Below, piece by piece: positions 1 to 6,602 of a stretch of 13,430 bases of DNA. A model generated the notes under the pieces. It was not told where the DNA came from. It saw only the letters and a list, made by a program, of their open reading frames with translations, and did not search any database. The stretch is from Candidatus Borrarchaeota archaeon (GTDB taxonomy: Archaea; Asgardarchaeota; Sifarchaeia; Borrarchaeales; Borrarchaeaceae): positions 1 to 13,430 of the forward strand of contig JAEORY010000058.1 in assembly GCA_016840645.1 (NCBI GenBank), written 5' to 3'. Each line of letters opens with the position of its first letter. Within the stretch, counting starts at the first letter, position 1. A program made the position numbers and the translations under genes.

Positions 1-35
1 CAATGAATAAACCAGTGGAAAGTAATCCCGTAACG

Positions 36-65
36 ATTGCTAGCAATTACTTGCTTTATTTTTTT
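36..65 (+). terminator. Possible terminator of an upstream unit
   Basis: A perfect 12-bp palindrome (ATTGCTAGCAAT, 36-47) is followed by a T-rich run with seven consecutive T at 59-65. T-rich tracts end transcription in archaea, so this may close a gene lying left of the window. No credible coding end is visible before it. The palindrome could instead be a protein-binding site. Confidence 0.3.
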
Positions 66-139
66 GTTATAACAAGACCGCTTCTGAATAGTACGTATTC
101 TTGACCCCCTAATTCTGGTTAAAAATTCTTAATGAAGCA

Positions 140-147
140 TTTAAATA
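140..147 (+). promoter_or_regulatory. TATA-like box upstream of ilvD
   Basis: TTTAAATA at 140-147, preceded by a purine-rich stretch (ATGAAG), resembles an archaeal BRE/TATA pair. Transcription starting about 25 nt downstream would give a leader of roughly 30 nt before the ATG at 202, long enough to contain the GGTGA ribosome binding site at 192-196. Identified by eye only. Confidence 0.4.
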
Positions 148-201
148 TCCTTGCGATTCTTATGAAAAAACCGATAATAGTAGTCTAATTTGGTGACTGG
201 G

Positions 202-1845
202 ATGTCAAACCGTGAAAAACCGCTGGAAATCCACCAACGCGCGCTTTACCGTGCTACGGGACTCACCGACGAGGATTTCAAAAAACCGTTCGTAGCAGTT
301 GCAAATAGTTGGAACGAGATTGTGCCGGGACACCTGCATCTGCGGCAACTTGCAGCTAAAGTTAAAGACGGAATTCGTGAGGCTGGTGGAGTTCCTTTTG
401 AATTTAATACGATTGCTATTTGCGATGGAATTGCCATGGGCCACGTTGGTATGTCATCTTCGTTGCCTAGTCGTGATCTTATAGCAGACTCTGTTGAACT
501 GATGGTTTCTGCACATGGATTTGACGGTCTAGTGTGCCTAGCTAGTTGTGATAAAATTGTTCCTGGCATGTTGATGGCAATTGCACGTCTTAATATACCT
601 TCTATCATGGTTACAGGAGGGCCTATGCTTCCAGGCAGATTCAAAGGTAAGCCTGTAGTAATAACTGACGCCTTCTTAGCAACTGGCTGGGTTAAATCTG
701 GGAAAATGACTTTGGAAGAGGCTGATGCCTTAGAAAAAGCAGCGTGTCCGGGTCCTGGCTCCTGTGCAGGTATGTATACTGCAAATACCATGTCATTAAT
801 TACAGAAGCTCTTGGTCTCAGCTTAACAGGAAGTGCCACTGAGCATGCAATAGATGTAAGAAAAGAGCGAACTGCTCTTCAAAGTGGTCGCCAGATCATG
901 AAACTAATAGCAGGCAATATTACAGCACATGAGATTATGACGATGGACGCGTTTGAAAATGCAATTCGTTTAGCTTTAGCTGTAGGTGGCTCTTCCAATA
1001 TTATACTTCATCTTCCTGCAATAGCTAAGGAAGTTGGATATGAGTTAAAATTAGAGGTTTTTGATGAACTCAGCAAAGATACGCCTCACATTATTGATAC
1101 CGTTCCTGGTGGACCTTATACACTTAAAGATATTGACGAAGCGGGAGGCGTTCCTGCTATACTAAAAGTACTTGAAAATAAACTTCATCTTGATTCCATT
1201 ACTGTGACTGGTAAAACCATCGGAGAGAACATTGAAGATGCCAAAGTATTGAGATCTGACGTAATTAGATCTCTGGAAGATCCTGTGCATAAGGAGGGTG
1301 GCTACGCAATTTTGAGAGGAAACTTGGGAGTGGCAGTTGTCAAACAAAGCGCCGTTAAATCAGACATGATGGTTCATAAAGGACCTGCAAGAGTTTTTGA
1401 CTCAGAAGAAGATGCTCTTGCGGCAATTTTAGGTGAAAACATTCCCAACGGATCAGTTGTGTGTATTCGTTACGAGGGACCAAAGGGTGGTCCTGGAATG
1501 CGGGAAATGTTAGCTCCTACCTCCGCGATAGTAAGCATGGGTTTAGATAAAGTCGCACTTATCACAGATGGACGATTTTCTGGAGGAACAAAGGGTCCTG
1601 CGTTAGGGCATCTATCGCCAGAGGCTGCAGAAGGTGGACCTATCGCAATAGTCGAAGATGATGACCTTATTGCTATAGACATTCCTAATCGAAAGTTAGA
1701 ACTTCTTATCTCCAATGATGATCTTCAGGAACGCCTTAGTAGATGGAAACCTCCCACGAAAAAGATTAGAAAGGGTTATCTAGCTCGATACGCATTACTC
1801 GCCAACTCTGCTGATAAGGGTGCCTATCTGCAAGACAAACTTTGA
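202..1845 (+). CDS. ilvD: Dihydroxy-acid dehydratase (IlvD)
   Basis: Dehydrates 2,3-dihydroxy-isovalerate and 2,3-dihydroxy-3-methylvalerate to the 2-oxo acids that precede valine, leucine and isoleucine; a cytoplasmic iron-sulfur enzyme. The whole IlvD/Edd signature is present: NSWNEIVPGH near residue 35, CDGIAMGHVGMSSSLPSRD near 74-91, ASCDKIVPGMLMA with Cys116, GPGSCAGMYTANTM with Cys188, and the C-terminal GPKGGPGMREML and TDGRFSGGTKG motifs. At 547 aa it is full length. The position that is Cys in many [2Fe-2S]-type members (PC-N/H-HL) is Gly here (VPGHLHL), as in the E. coli-type [4Fe-4S] enzyme, which suggests an oxygen-sensitive form. ATG 202 was chosen over in-frame TTG 190 and GTG 193 because GGTGA lies 5 nt upstream of it. 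The gene appears monocistronic and converges with the HEAT gene 34 nt away. Confidence 0.96.
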   Translation: MSNREKPLEIHQRALYRATGLTDEDFKKPFVAVANSWNEIVPGHLHLRQLAAKVKDGIREAGGVPFEFNTIAICDGIAMGHVGMSSSLPSRDLIADSVELMVSAHGFDGLVCLASCDKIVPGMLMAIARLNIPSIMVTGGPMLPGRFKGKPVVITDAFLATGWVKSGKMTLEEADALEKAACPGPGSCAGMYTANTMSLITEALGLSLTGSATEHAIDVRKERTALQSGRQIMKLIAGNITAHEIMTMDAFENAIRLALAVGGSSNIILHLPAIAKEVGYELKLEVFDELSKDTPHIIDTVPGGPYTLKDIDEAGGVPAILKVLENKLHLDSITVTGKTIGENIEDAKVLRSDVIRSLEDPVHKEGGYAILRGNLGVAVVKQSAVKSDMMVHKGPARVFDSEEDALAAILGENIPNGSVVCIRYEGPKGGPGMREMLAPTSAIVSMGLDKVALITDGRFSGGTKGPALGHLSPEAAEGGPIAIVEDDDLIAIDIPNRKLELLISNDDLQERLSRWKPPTKKIRKGYLARYALLANSADKGAYLQDKL

Positions 1846-1870
1846 AGCAGTTAGAAAATTCGATAGGCTT

Positions 1871-1890
1871 CTACAGCCCTCAATTTTTTG
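1871..1890 (+). terminator. T-tract terminator after ilvD
   Basis: Six consecutive T (1884-1889) lie about 40 nt beyond the ilvD stop, inside the extreme 3' end of the convergent HEAT gene. A loose inverted repeat (GAAGC/GCTTC) lies in the short gap before it. This is consistent with archaeal T-tract termination. Confidence 0.35.
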
Positions 1891-3262
1891 TAATGATCAG
1901 GTCTCTTGGTTTAGCAACAGAACCCACGAAGAACACGTATTTTCGAACGAATTTTTTCTCTTCTATTATTTCTCCTTTAATCCAATGGCTAGCGAGCATT
2001 TTATTGATTACTCTTTTTAATTGTTCCTCGCTGAAAACATGAGAACTAATTTCGTTAAAATCGATCTGTTGTTCTTGTTCTTTTACTAACTGCTTAAGAA
2101 AATCTCTCAAGATTCTTTCTTCATCAGAATTAAAGGAATGTAGAAAAACTTCTAGTAACTCCCTTTCGTTAACTACTTCTACATTGAAGCCTTCACGGGA
2201 TAACTGCTGAACAAATTTTACCACAAAACTTGATGAAACACTATTTTTCCTTGCTATTTTGGAGAGTAGGTATCGTCCCTTCTTTTTAAGCAGTTGTTCC
2301 TTAATTTTTGGCTTTGCAATATGTTCTAATGTACGTGTTATGAGACTTCTGGTTTCCTTTTTCTTAGTTTGTTGTTTTAGCTTAATAAGTTGTAAAATAA
2401 TGTCCTTTTCTGTGATGGGGTAGCTCTCAACAATATCAATGATCAACATATATGCAAGTTCTCTAAGTCTTTCTTCTTCATCCTTAAATATATCAAAAAT
2501 AAGAGGGATTAGTTCATTCACCCTTTCACTTTGTTTCTGAAGGATTATATTAAGACAGTTGACAGCAGACAATCTTACTTCAGGCGATTCTTCATTTAAT
2601 GCTCTCTTTACTATGGGGAGAGTATCTTCTTTTAAAACATCGCTTGACCATAAGTGACATAATGCCCAAAGTCCTGCTTTTTTCATCCAAAAATCACTAG
2701 ATTCTATTGACTTTCCAAGTAATTGGGGGACATCATTTAATCGTTCTTCATTATGCAGTAGATAATCCACAATTGCTCCAATTGTAAAATAGCGTATCCA
2801 TATGTTTTCGTTTTCCATGCATTTAACTAGAAGTTGAAAATCCGTGATATCTTCCTCTTCTTTAAGACTATATTGTGTCCTTATAAGGTCAAGGAAAGGA
2901 TCTACGGCATGATGTGGAAGATAAGGGCTTTGAGATCCAATAGTTACAAGCGCATAACGTGCATTTTCTTGGATTTCTACGTATTTATCGTTTAAGCCAA
3001 TTATTAGTTCAGGGATCGCTATTTTAACCAGATCTGGCTCTTTTAAGCCAATATCTCCAAGAACTTTTGCGATTGTAGCTCTTACATAACTATCGTTATC
3101 ACTATTCAGAGTTTTTACAATTTCTGGTATAATGTCCTTAATTTTAAGAGGATTCTCTTTTCCTATGCTTCCAATAGTTTGGGCAGAAATTCTTCGGGTT
3201 CCTACATCATCATCTGAAAGTCCAATTACTAATTCGTTAACATCGCTATTCAATTGATACAA
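1880..3262 (-). CDS. HEAT-repeat protein with possible C-terminal winged helix
   Basis: A 460-aa soluble protein with no signal peptide or membrane segment. Residues 1 to about 300 form degenerate HEAT-like helical pairs, with recurring patterns such as IIPEIVKTLNSDNDSYVRAT and PIVKRALNEESPEVRLSAVN; such solenoids usually act as protein-protein scaffolds. From about 325 the composition changes to charged helices, ending in a segment that could be a winged helix (SEEQLKRVINKMLASHWIKG, then a basic hairpin near 435-450). This points to a nucleic-acid or complex-assembly role, but no function can be assigned. There is no Met in the first 140 residues, so a non-ATG start is required: TTG 3262, with AGGGGA just upstream and an in-frame stop close behind; TTG 3253 is the alternative. 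It begins 22 nt after the HDAC-like gene on the same strand and is probably co-transcribed with it. Confidence 0.8.
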   Translation of the reverse strand: MYQLNSDVNELVIGLSDDDVGTRRISAQTIGSIGKENPLKIKDIIPEIVKTLNSDNDSYVRATIAKVLGDIGLKEPDLVKIAIPELIIGLNDKYVEIQENARYALVTIGSQSPYLPHHAVDPFLDLIRTQYSLKEEEDITDFQLLVKCMENENIWIRYFTIGAIVDYLLHNEERLNDVPQLLGKSIESSDFWMKKAGLWALCHLWSSDVLKEDTLPIVKRALNEESPEVRLSAVNCLNIILQKQSERVNELIPLIFDIFKDEEERLRELAYMLIIDIVESYPITEKDIILQLIKLKQQTKKKETRSLITRTLEHIAKPKIKEQLLKKKGRYLLSKIARKNSVSSSFVVKFVQQLSREGFNVEVVNERELLEVFLHSFNSDEERILRDFLKQLVKEQEQQIDFNEISSHVFSEEQLKRVINKMLASHWIKGEIIEEKKFVRKYVFFVGSVAKPRDLIITKN

Positions 3263-3284
3263 TGTCCCCTAACAATTTTTGAGA

Positions 3285-4247
3285 TTAAGTCACATCTTTT
3301 AACAACTTGTTTATTATGTTATCGGCTATTCGAATATCTTCTGGATTTTCATCAAACTTGTCTGGCCCTAATTCCGGTGGTGTTAAATCTGCGAGTACTG
3401 CTACGATGCTTGCTATACTTTGTTTTGCGACCCAAAGATTGGAACCCCCACTTAATAAAACCACAAGCTTGTCATTACAGATTTCTCTTGCGACTTGTTT
3501 AAATATTCTTGCCATGTCATAAAAGGAAAAAATCGTTAAATTGAAACCACCATAGTCTGCGTGATGCGCATCATGCCCAAAATTCCACAAAATCATTTCA
3601 GATTCAAATTTCTCAGCAAAAAATGGAGTTAACTCCTTTAGAACCTTCAAAAAACCTTTATCTGTTATATTAGAATGTAAGGGGATGTCAAACTTATTAT
3701 ATTTAATTGCATCTTTACTGGGAGAGTAACCATTAGAGTAAAAATTTAGGTGTACAACAGATTCGTCTTTCTCAAAAATATCTCGCGTACCATCTCCTGG
3801 ATGAGGATCTGTGTCGACTATCATGAACCTCTTGACGTTGGATGTATTTCTGAGATGTTGAATAAGTAACGCAGAATTGTTAATGTAGCAAAAACCCCAA
3901 TATGAATTACGACCTGCATGATGACCTGCAGTTCCTGTGAAAACGAATGAGTTTTTCACCTTTCCTAGCCAGACAGTTTCTCCCGCCAATACCGCACCGC
4001 CTGCTGACAGGAGTGCTGCCTCATAACAATCGTCTTCTTTTACTCTTGCAAGATGTTGCTCAGAATGTATTTGGAGAATTAATTCTTCTTCTATAATCTC
4101 AGGTATTTCTATAACTACTCTGTTGTCTCGGTCGTTTTCCGTAAGAAAATCCATTAAAAAATTGTATGCTGGTGCTATTCTTTGCCGTAAAACAAGATTT
4201 CCATGCGTAACAAACTTCGGGTGATAAATCACGCACGTCTGGGACAT
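3285..4247 (-). CDS. Histone deacetylase / AcuC-fold protein, catalytic Tyr replaced
   Basis: Member of the zinc-dependent arginase/deacetylase superfamily (HDAC, AcuC, acetylpolyamine amidohydrolase), 320 aa, cytoplasmic. Visible motifs, numbered from ATG 4247: the catalytic histidine pair in GHHAGRNSYWGFCY (His109, His110); the metal-site loop VDTDPHPGDGT with Asp145, Asp147 and His149; and the third zinc ligand in FGHDAHHADYGG (Asp227). The transition-state tyrosine normally found in the EGGY motif is serine here (LSGGSNLWV, Ser269), so it may have weak or altered deacetylase activity, or only bind ligand. Substrate could be acetyl-lysine on Alba or histone-like proteins, acetylpolyamines, or another acyl amide; the sequence does not say. 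ATG 4247 fits the family N-terminus (short strand, then YHP); TTG 4256 in frame is the alternative. It lies between the Lrp-type regulator and the HEAT gene on the same strand. Confidence 0.88.
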   Translation of the reverse strand: MSQTCVIYHPKFVTHGNLVLRQRIAPAYNFLMDFLTENDRDNRVVIEIPEIIEEELILQIHSEQHLARVKEDDCYEAALLSAGGAVLAGETVWLGKVKNSFVFTGTAGHHAGRNSYWGFCYINNSALLIQHLRNTSNVKRFMIVDTDPHPGDGTRDIFEKDESVVHLNFYSNGYSPSKDAIKYNKFDIPLHSNITDKGFLKVLKELTPFFAEKFESEMILWNFGHDAHHADYGGFNLTIFSFYDMARIFKQVAREICNDKLVVLLSGGSNLWVAKQSIASIVAVLADLTPPELGPDKFDENPEDIRIADNIINKLLKDVT

Positions 4248-4307
4248 TTTCACCAAAATAGAAGGTTAGGTAACTCCTTCTTAAAAAATCTAACTGCTGG
4301 GAGAAGT

Positions 4308-4772
4308 TTATACTTCAATTTTTATGGCTCGATTTTCATATTTTATTTGCTTGAGTAGTACACAGTGTTCTAGTCCATCGACCCCGGATATATCAAGCAG
4401 TTTTACCTTAAAATCGTTAAGTTCCTCTACAGTCTCTACAATTACTTTAAATAAAACGCCACATTGCCCAGTTAACTCATACACTTCCTTCACTTCAGGA
4501 TTCTGGATGCCGAAGTCTTTTATAACTTCAATATCCCTCATGGAGGGTGAGGTGACTTTGATAAAAGCAACAATAGTAGGACGTGCGAAATACGGATTTA
4601 ATTCTACTGTGAATCTTCGTATCACATTTTCATCAATCAGTTTTTGGACGCGTTTCCTTACTGTGGACTCTGAGATATTCAGTTCTTCCGCAATTTGCCT
4701 ATATGGTTGTCTTCCATCTTCTAACAACTTAGCTAATATTCGCCAATTGATTGCGTCAACTTTTGGGCTCAT
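4308..4772 (-). CDS. Lrp/AsnC-family transcriptional regulator
   Basis: A cytoplasmic DNA-binding protein, normally dimeric or octameric, of the feast/famine regulator family. The N-terminal helix-turn-helix shows the family pattern: DAINWRILAKLLEDGRQPYR, then IAEELNISESTVRKRVQKLI. A C-terminal RAM ligand-binding domain follows (about residues 60-150), including the ELTGQCGVLFKV segment where the family has its conserved glycine turn. At 154 aa from ATG 4772 it is standard length. ATG 4796 in frame would add MVRCRDQA. ATG 4772 is preferred because the family begins just before the first helix and GTGA lies about 6 nt upstream, but the choice is not certain. Ligand is unknown; the nearby ilvD and the family's usual effectors make an amino acid plausible. 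It is followed after about 60 nt by the HDAC-like gene, so it may control that unit or itself. Confidence 0.9.
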   Translation of the reverse strand: MSPKVDAINWRILAKLLEDGRQPYRQIAEELNISESTVRKRVQKLIDENVIRRFTVELNPYFARPTIVAFIKVTSPSMRDIEVIKDFGIQNPEVKEVYELTGQCGVLFKVIVETVEELNDFKVKLLDISGVDGLEHCVLLKQIKYENRAIKIEV

Positions 4773-4881
4773 TGCTTGGTCACGGCACCTTACCATATCT
4801 TCGTGTAGTCACATTAATGGTGAAAAAAAGCCCGACAACTTCACCTAAATAACTAAAAACTTTGTTGTCATGGTGAATTGA

Positions 4882-4899
4882 TATAACTCCTCAGTTATA
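4882..4899. promoter_or_regulatory. Inverted repeat, candidate operator upstream of the Lrp-type gene
   Basis: TATAACT-CCTC-AGTTATA: perfect 7-bp arms around a 4-nt spacer, overlapping a second 10-bp palindrome (TATAATTATA, 4896-4905). It lies 90-130 bp upstream of the regulator's start. Lrp/AsnC proteins often bind A+T-rich dyads and autoregulate, so this is a reasonable but unproven operator. In such A+T-rich DNA a chance occurrence is possible. Confidence 0.35.
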
Positions 4900-5410
4900 A
4901 TTATAGATGATGTTTTGTCAGAATAATATGGTAACATTCAGTATATAATAATTTCAATACCGGACATTATATTCTTCAAAAATAGAATTTCACTTTGACT
5001 GAAATGGGAAATTAAGATCCTTTTTTCGCCTTTTTTCATGCATTTTAACCGAAAATGATACTTTATTATTGCAGTTTCTTATTTTTAAAGTGGGTGTTAC
5101 TTAAAAATCAGATATTTAGAGGCATTTAACGTCTTTCTATAAATAATAAAAAAGGAAAAAACGTTAGCATTAATTTAGTGAATCCCTGAAATGAATTCAG
5201 TCTGCCTATTTGCAATAAGCACTTGTAATTTAATAAATAATAACACAAATATATTGATAACAATATCTAGATAATCTAATTCTATCTAAGGTGAAGAGCA
5301 AAACTAGCAACTGCCCTTATGAAATTACTAAATGCATCACATTTAGGAGATTTTTTGCCGTTTTCGGTCATAAAATAACCGCTTTTTGGACGCAAAGCAA
5401 ATAAATGTAA

Positions 5411-5422
5411 TATAAGATATAT
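5411..5422 (+). promoter_or_regulatory. TATA-like box for the redox operon
   Basis: TATAAGATATAT lies 63-74 nt upstream of ATG 5485. Transcription starting 25-30 nt downstream would leave a leader of about 40 nt. Nothing comparable is closer to the gene. This is a visual match only. Confidence 0.3.
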
Positions 5423-5484
5423 CATTAACAATCATGACATATCCACAAATGATGAACTGGGATCACCATTTCTGATGAGAAGGT

Positions 5485-5811
5485 ATGGAGGTGCCCTATA
5501 TTAAAACCGACAAAATAGTTTCCGGGTTTAGATGGTTTTTGTTTACAGAAGCAAAAGAAGAGTTAGTGGAGTCGATAAAAGAGGGTCTTTGGGAAGTTAA
5601 AATGCAGTTGGCACCCTCAAATCCAGGAGAAACGGCGATAATATTAAACTGGGATCCATTCGTTTCGCATTTAGTACGAGTTCGTATTGAAAGTCCGACT
5701 GAAGATGATGTAAAAGAATGTGACAAGGCGATAGAACACATCATTCATAAGAAATGTATGTACAACGGAGTCAAACTTATTTCTGGAGAACTCAACACCG
5801 TAACCGATTAG
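5485..5811 (+). CDS. Hypothetical 108-aa protein leading the MetV-Hdr operon
   Basis: Family not recognised. A small, acidic, soluble protein with no signal peptide, membrane helix or metal-binding Cys cluster; its only cysteines, Cys79 and Cys91, are isolated. The order of segments suggests a beta-alpha-beta-beta-alpha-beta sandwich: hydrophobic strand (IVSGFRWFLF), amphipathic helix (about 21-39), two strands around AIILNW and HLVRVRIES, a second helix (TEDDVKECDKAIEHIIH) and a final strand. This is an inference from the pattern. ATG 5485 is the first start after an in-frame stop at 5476, with a weak purine-rich site (GAGAAGG) upstream. It is 52 nt before the MetV gene on the same strand, so it is probably the first gene of the operon and could be an accessory subunit or regulator of the complex. 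Confidence 0.75.
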   Translation: MEVPYIKTDKIVSGFRWFLFTEAKEELVESIKEGLWEVKMQLAPSNPGETAIILNWDPFVSHLVRVRIESPTEDDVKECDKAIEHIIHKKCMYNGVKLISGELNTVTD

Positions 5812-5863
5812 CATTTCGATTTGACTTTTTACAGACACATTAAACTCAAAAGGTGGATTAAAT

Positions 5864-6520
5864 TTGATTATTGTAGAACAAAAGCCATTTGACGAAATTT
5901 TGGAAATGCTTGAAGGACACAAAACTCACGAAGTTTTGATTGTTGGATGTAATGGATGTGCAGGCATCTATCAGGCGGGCGGAGAAAAGCAAGTAGAAGT
6001 TATGGGAATGCTTCTAGAGATGGCCCATAAGCTGAAAGGTAACAACATGAAGACAAGAAATGTCACAGTATTACGACAATGTGATCGTCAAATCGTAGCC
6101 ACAGCTATTAAACCTGTAATAGAAGGAGATGAAGTTATTTTATCAATGGGATGCGGTGCTGGAGTCCAAACTATAGCAGAAACAATTGAAGATCGTTTTG
6201 TACTCCCCGCACATAACACAATGTTCATTGGCATGCAGGAACGCGAACTAGGAGAGTTACATGAAAAATGTAAGGCATGCGGTGATTGTATATTAGATGA
6301 AACAGGTGGTATTTGTCCAATTACTATGTGTGCTAAATCTCTATTAAATGGTCCATGTGGGGGCTATGCAGATGGCAAATGTGAGGTCGATGATTATACG
6401 CATGACTGTGCATGGTGTCAAATCTATGAAAAACTCAAAAGACTGGATAGACTTGATCTCTTCACAAAACCACGATTGCCAAGGGATTGGCGAGTTTCCC
6501 TTTCACCTCGTAATCTTTAA
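5864..6520 (+). CDS. metV: MetV-like methylene-tetrahydrofolate reductase C-terminal family protein
   Basis: Member of the MTHFR C-terminal domain family, the MetV subunit that partners MetF in acetogens. It is 218 aa and cytoplasmic. The N-terminal half is an alpha/beta domain opening with IIVEQKPFDEILEML and GCNGCAG (Cys29, Cys32), with further cysteines at 73 and 97. The C-terminal half has the family hallmark: CKACGDC (Cys136, 139, 142), GGICPITMCAKSLLNGPCGG (Cys151, 156, 165), GKCEVD (Cys173) and HDCAWCQIYEKLKRLDRLD (Cys182, 185). These cysteines are expected to hold iron-sulfur or zinc centres. In Moorella MetV and MetF bind HdrABC-MvhD; the following genes here encode that Hdr core, but no metF is present in the window. 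The start is TTG 5864, with GGTGG (5852-5856) 7 nt upstream, and the N-terminus matches the family. A T7 tract 5 nt after the stop may allow partial termination before hdrA. Confidence 0.9.
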   Translation: MIIVEQKPFDEILEMLEGHKTHEVLIVGCNGCAGIYQAGGEKQVEVMGMLLEMAHKLKGNNMKTRNVTVLRQCDRQIVATAIKPVIEGDEVILSMGCGAGVQTIAETIEDRFVLPAHNTMFIGMQERELGELHEKCKACGDCILDETGGICPITMCAKSLLNGPCGGYADGKCEVDDYTHDCAWCQIYEKLKRLDRLDLFTKPRLPRDWRVSLSPRNL

Positions 6521-6590
6521 CTCGATTTTTTTAGAGTACAAATTCATTCACTTCGACAGATCCCTTTAACATATTAGAATTTTACTTTGC

Positions 6591-6596
6591 GGTGAT
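6591..6596 (+). promoter_or_regulatory. GGTGAT ribosome binding site fixing the TTG start of hdrA
   Basis: GGTGAT sits 6 nt before TTG 6603 and is complementary to the conserved archaeal 16S rRNA tail. It favours TTG 6603 over ATG 6621, which would drop six residues. The MetV gene uses the same arrangement. Confidence 0.6.
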
Positions 6597-6602
6597 TTAA
6601 AA

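Larger units (their letters stand above)
4797..5484. other. Long A+T-rich intergenic region between divergent units
   Basis: About 690 bp with no convincing gene on either strand. It separates the minus-strand regulator unit from the plus-strand redox operon and so must hold both promoters. It contains one perfect inverted repeat (4882-4899), a TATA-like box near the operon (5411-5422), three alternately oriented GGTGAA/TTCACC hexamers (about 4818, 4840 and 4872), and two oppositely oriented copies of a TTTTCGGT core (near 5050 and 5360). No tRNA, CRISPR or clear riboswitch fold was seen. A small RNA cannot be excluded. Confidence 0.6.

Noticed and set aside
3..116. A short frame beginning at ATG 3 at the left edge
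   Set aside because: About 37 codons, running through a palindrome and a T-rich tract, with no ribosome binding site visible; more likely intergenic.
246..839. A 197-codon open frame antisense to ilvD
   Set aside because: It lies wholly inside a clear, full-length ilvD gene and its translation resembles no protein pattern; it is a shadow of the coding strand.
4324..4848. A 174-codon plus-strand open frame opposite the Lrp/AsnC gene
   Set aside because: The minus strand encodes a textbook regulator. The plus-strand product is Ser/Thr-rich with no domain, typical of antisense frames.
4815..4880. Alternating GGTGAA/TTCACC hexamers as a repeat array
   Set aside because: Only three 6-bp copies at uneven spacing in A+T-rich DNA; chance is sufficient.
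5319..5378. A 20-codon possible leader peptide in the long intergenic region
   Set aside because: The nearest Shine-Dalgarno-like sequence is about 25 nt or more upstream, and there is no codon pattern suggesting attenuation.
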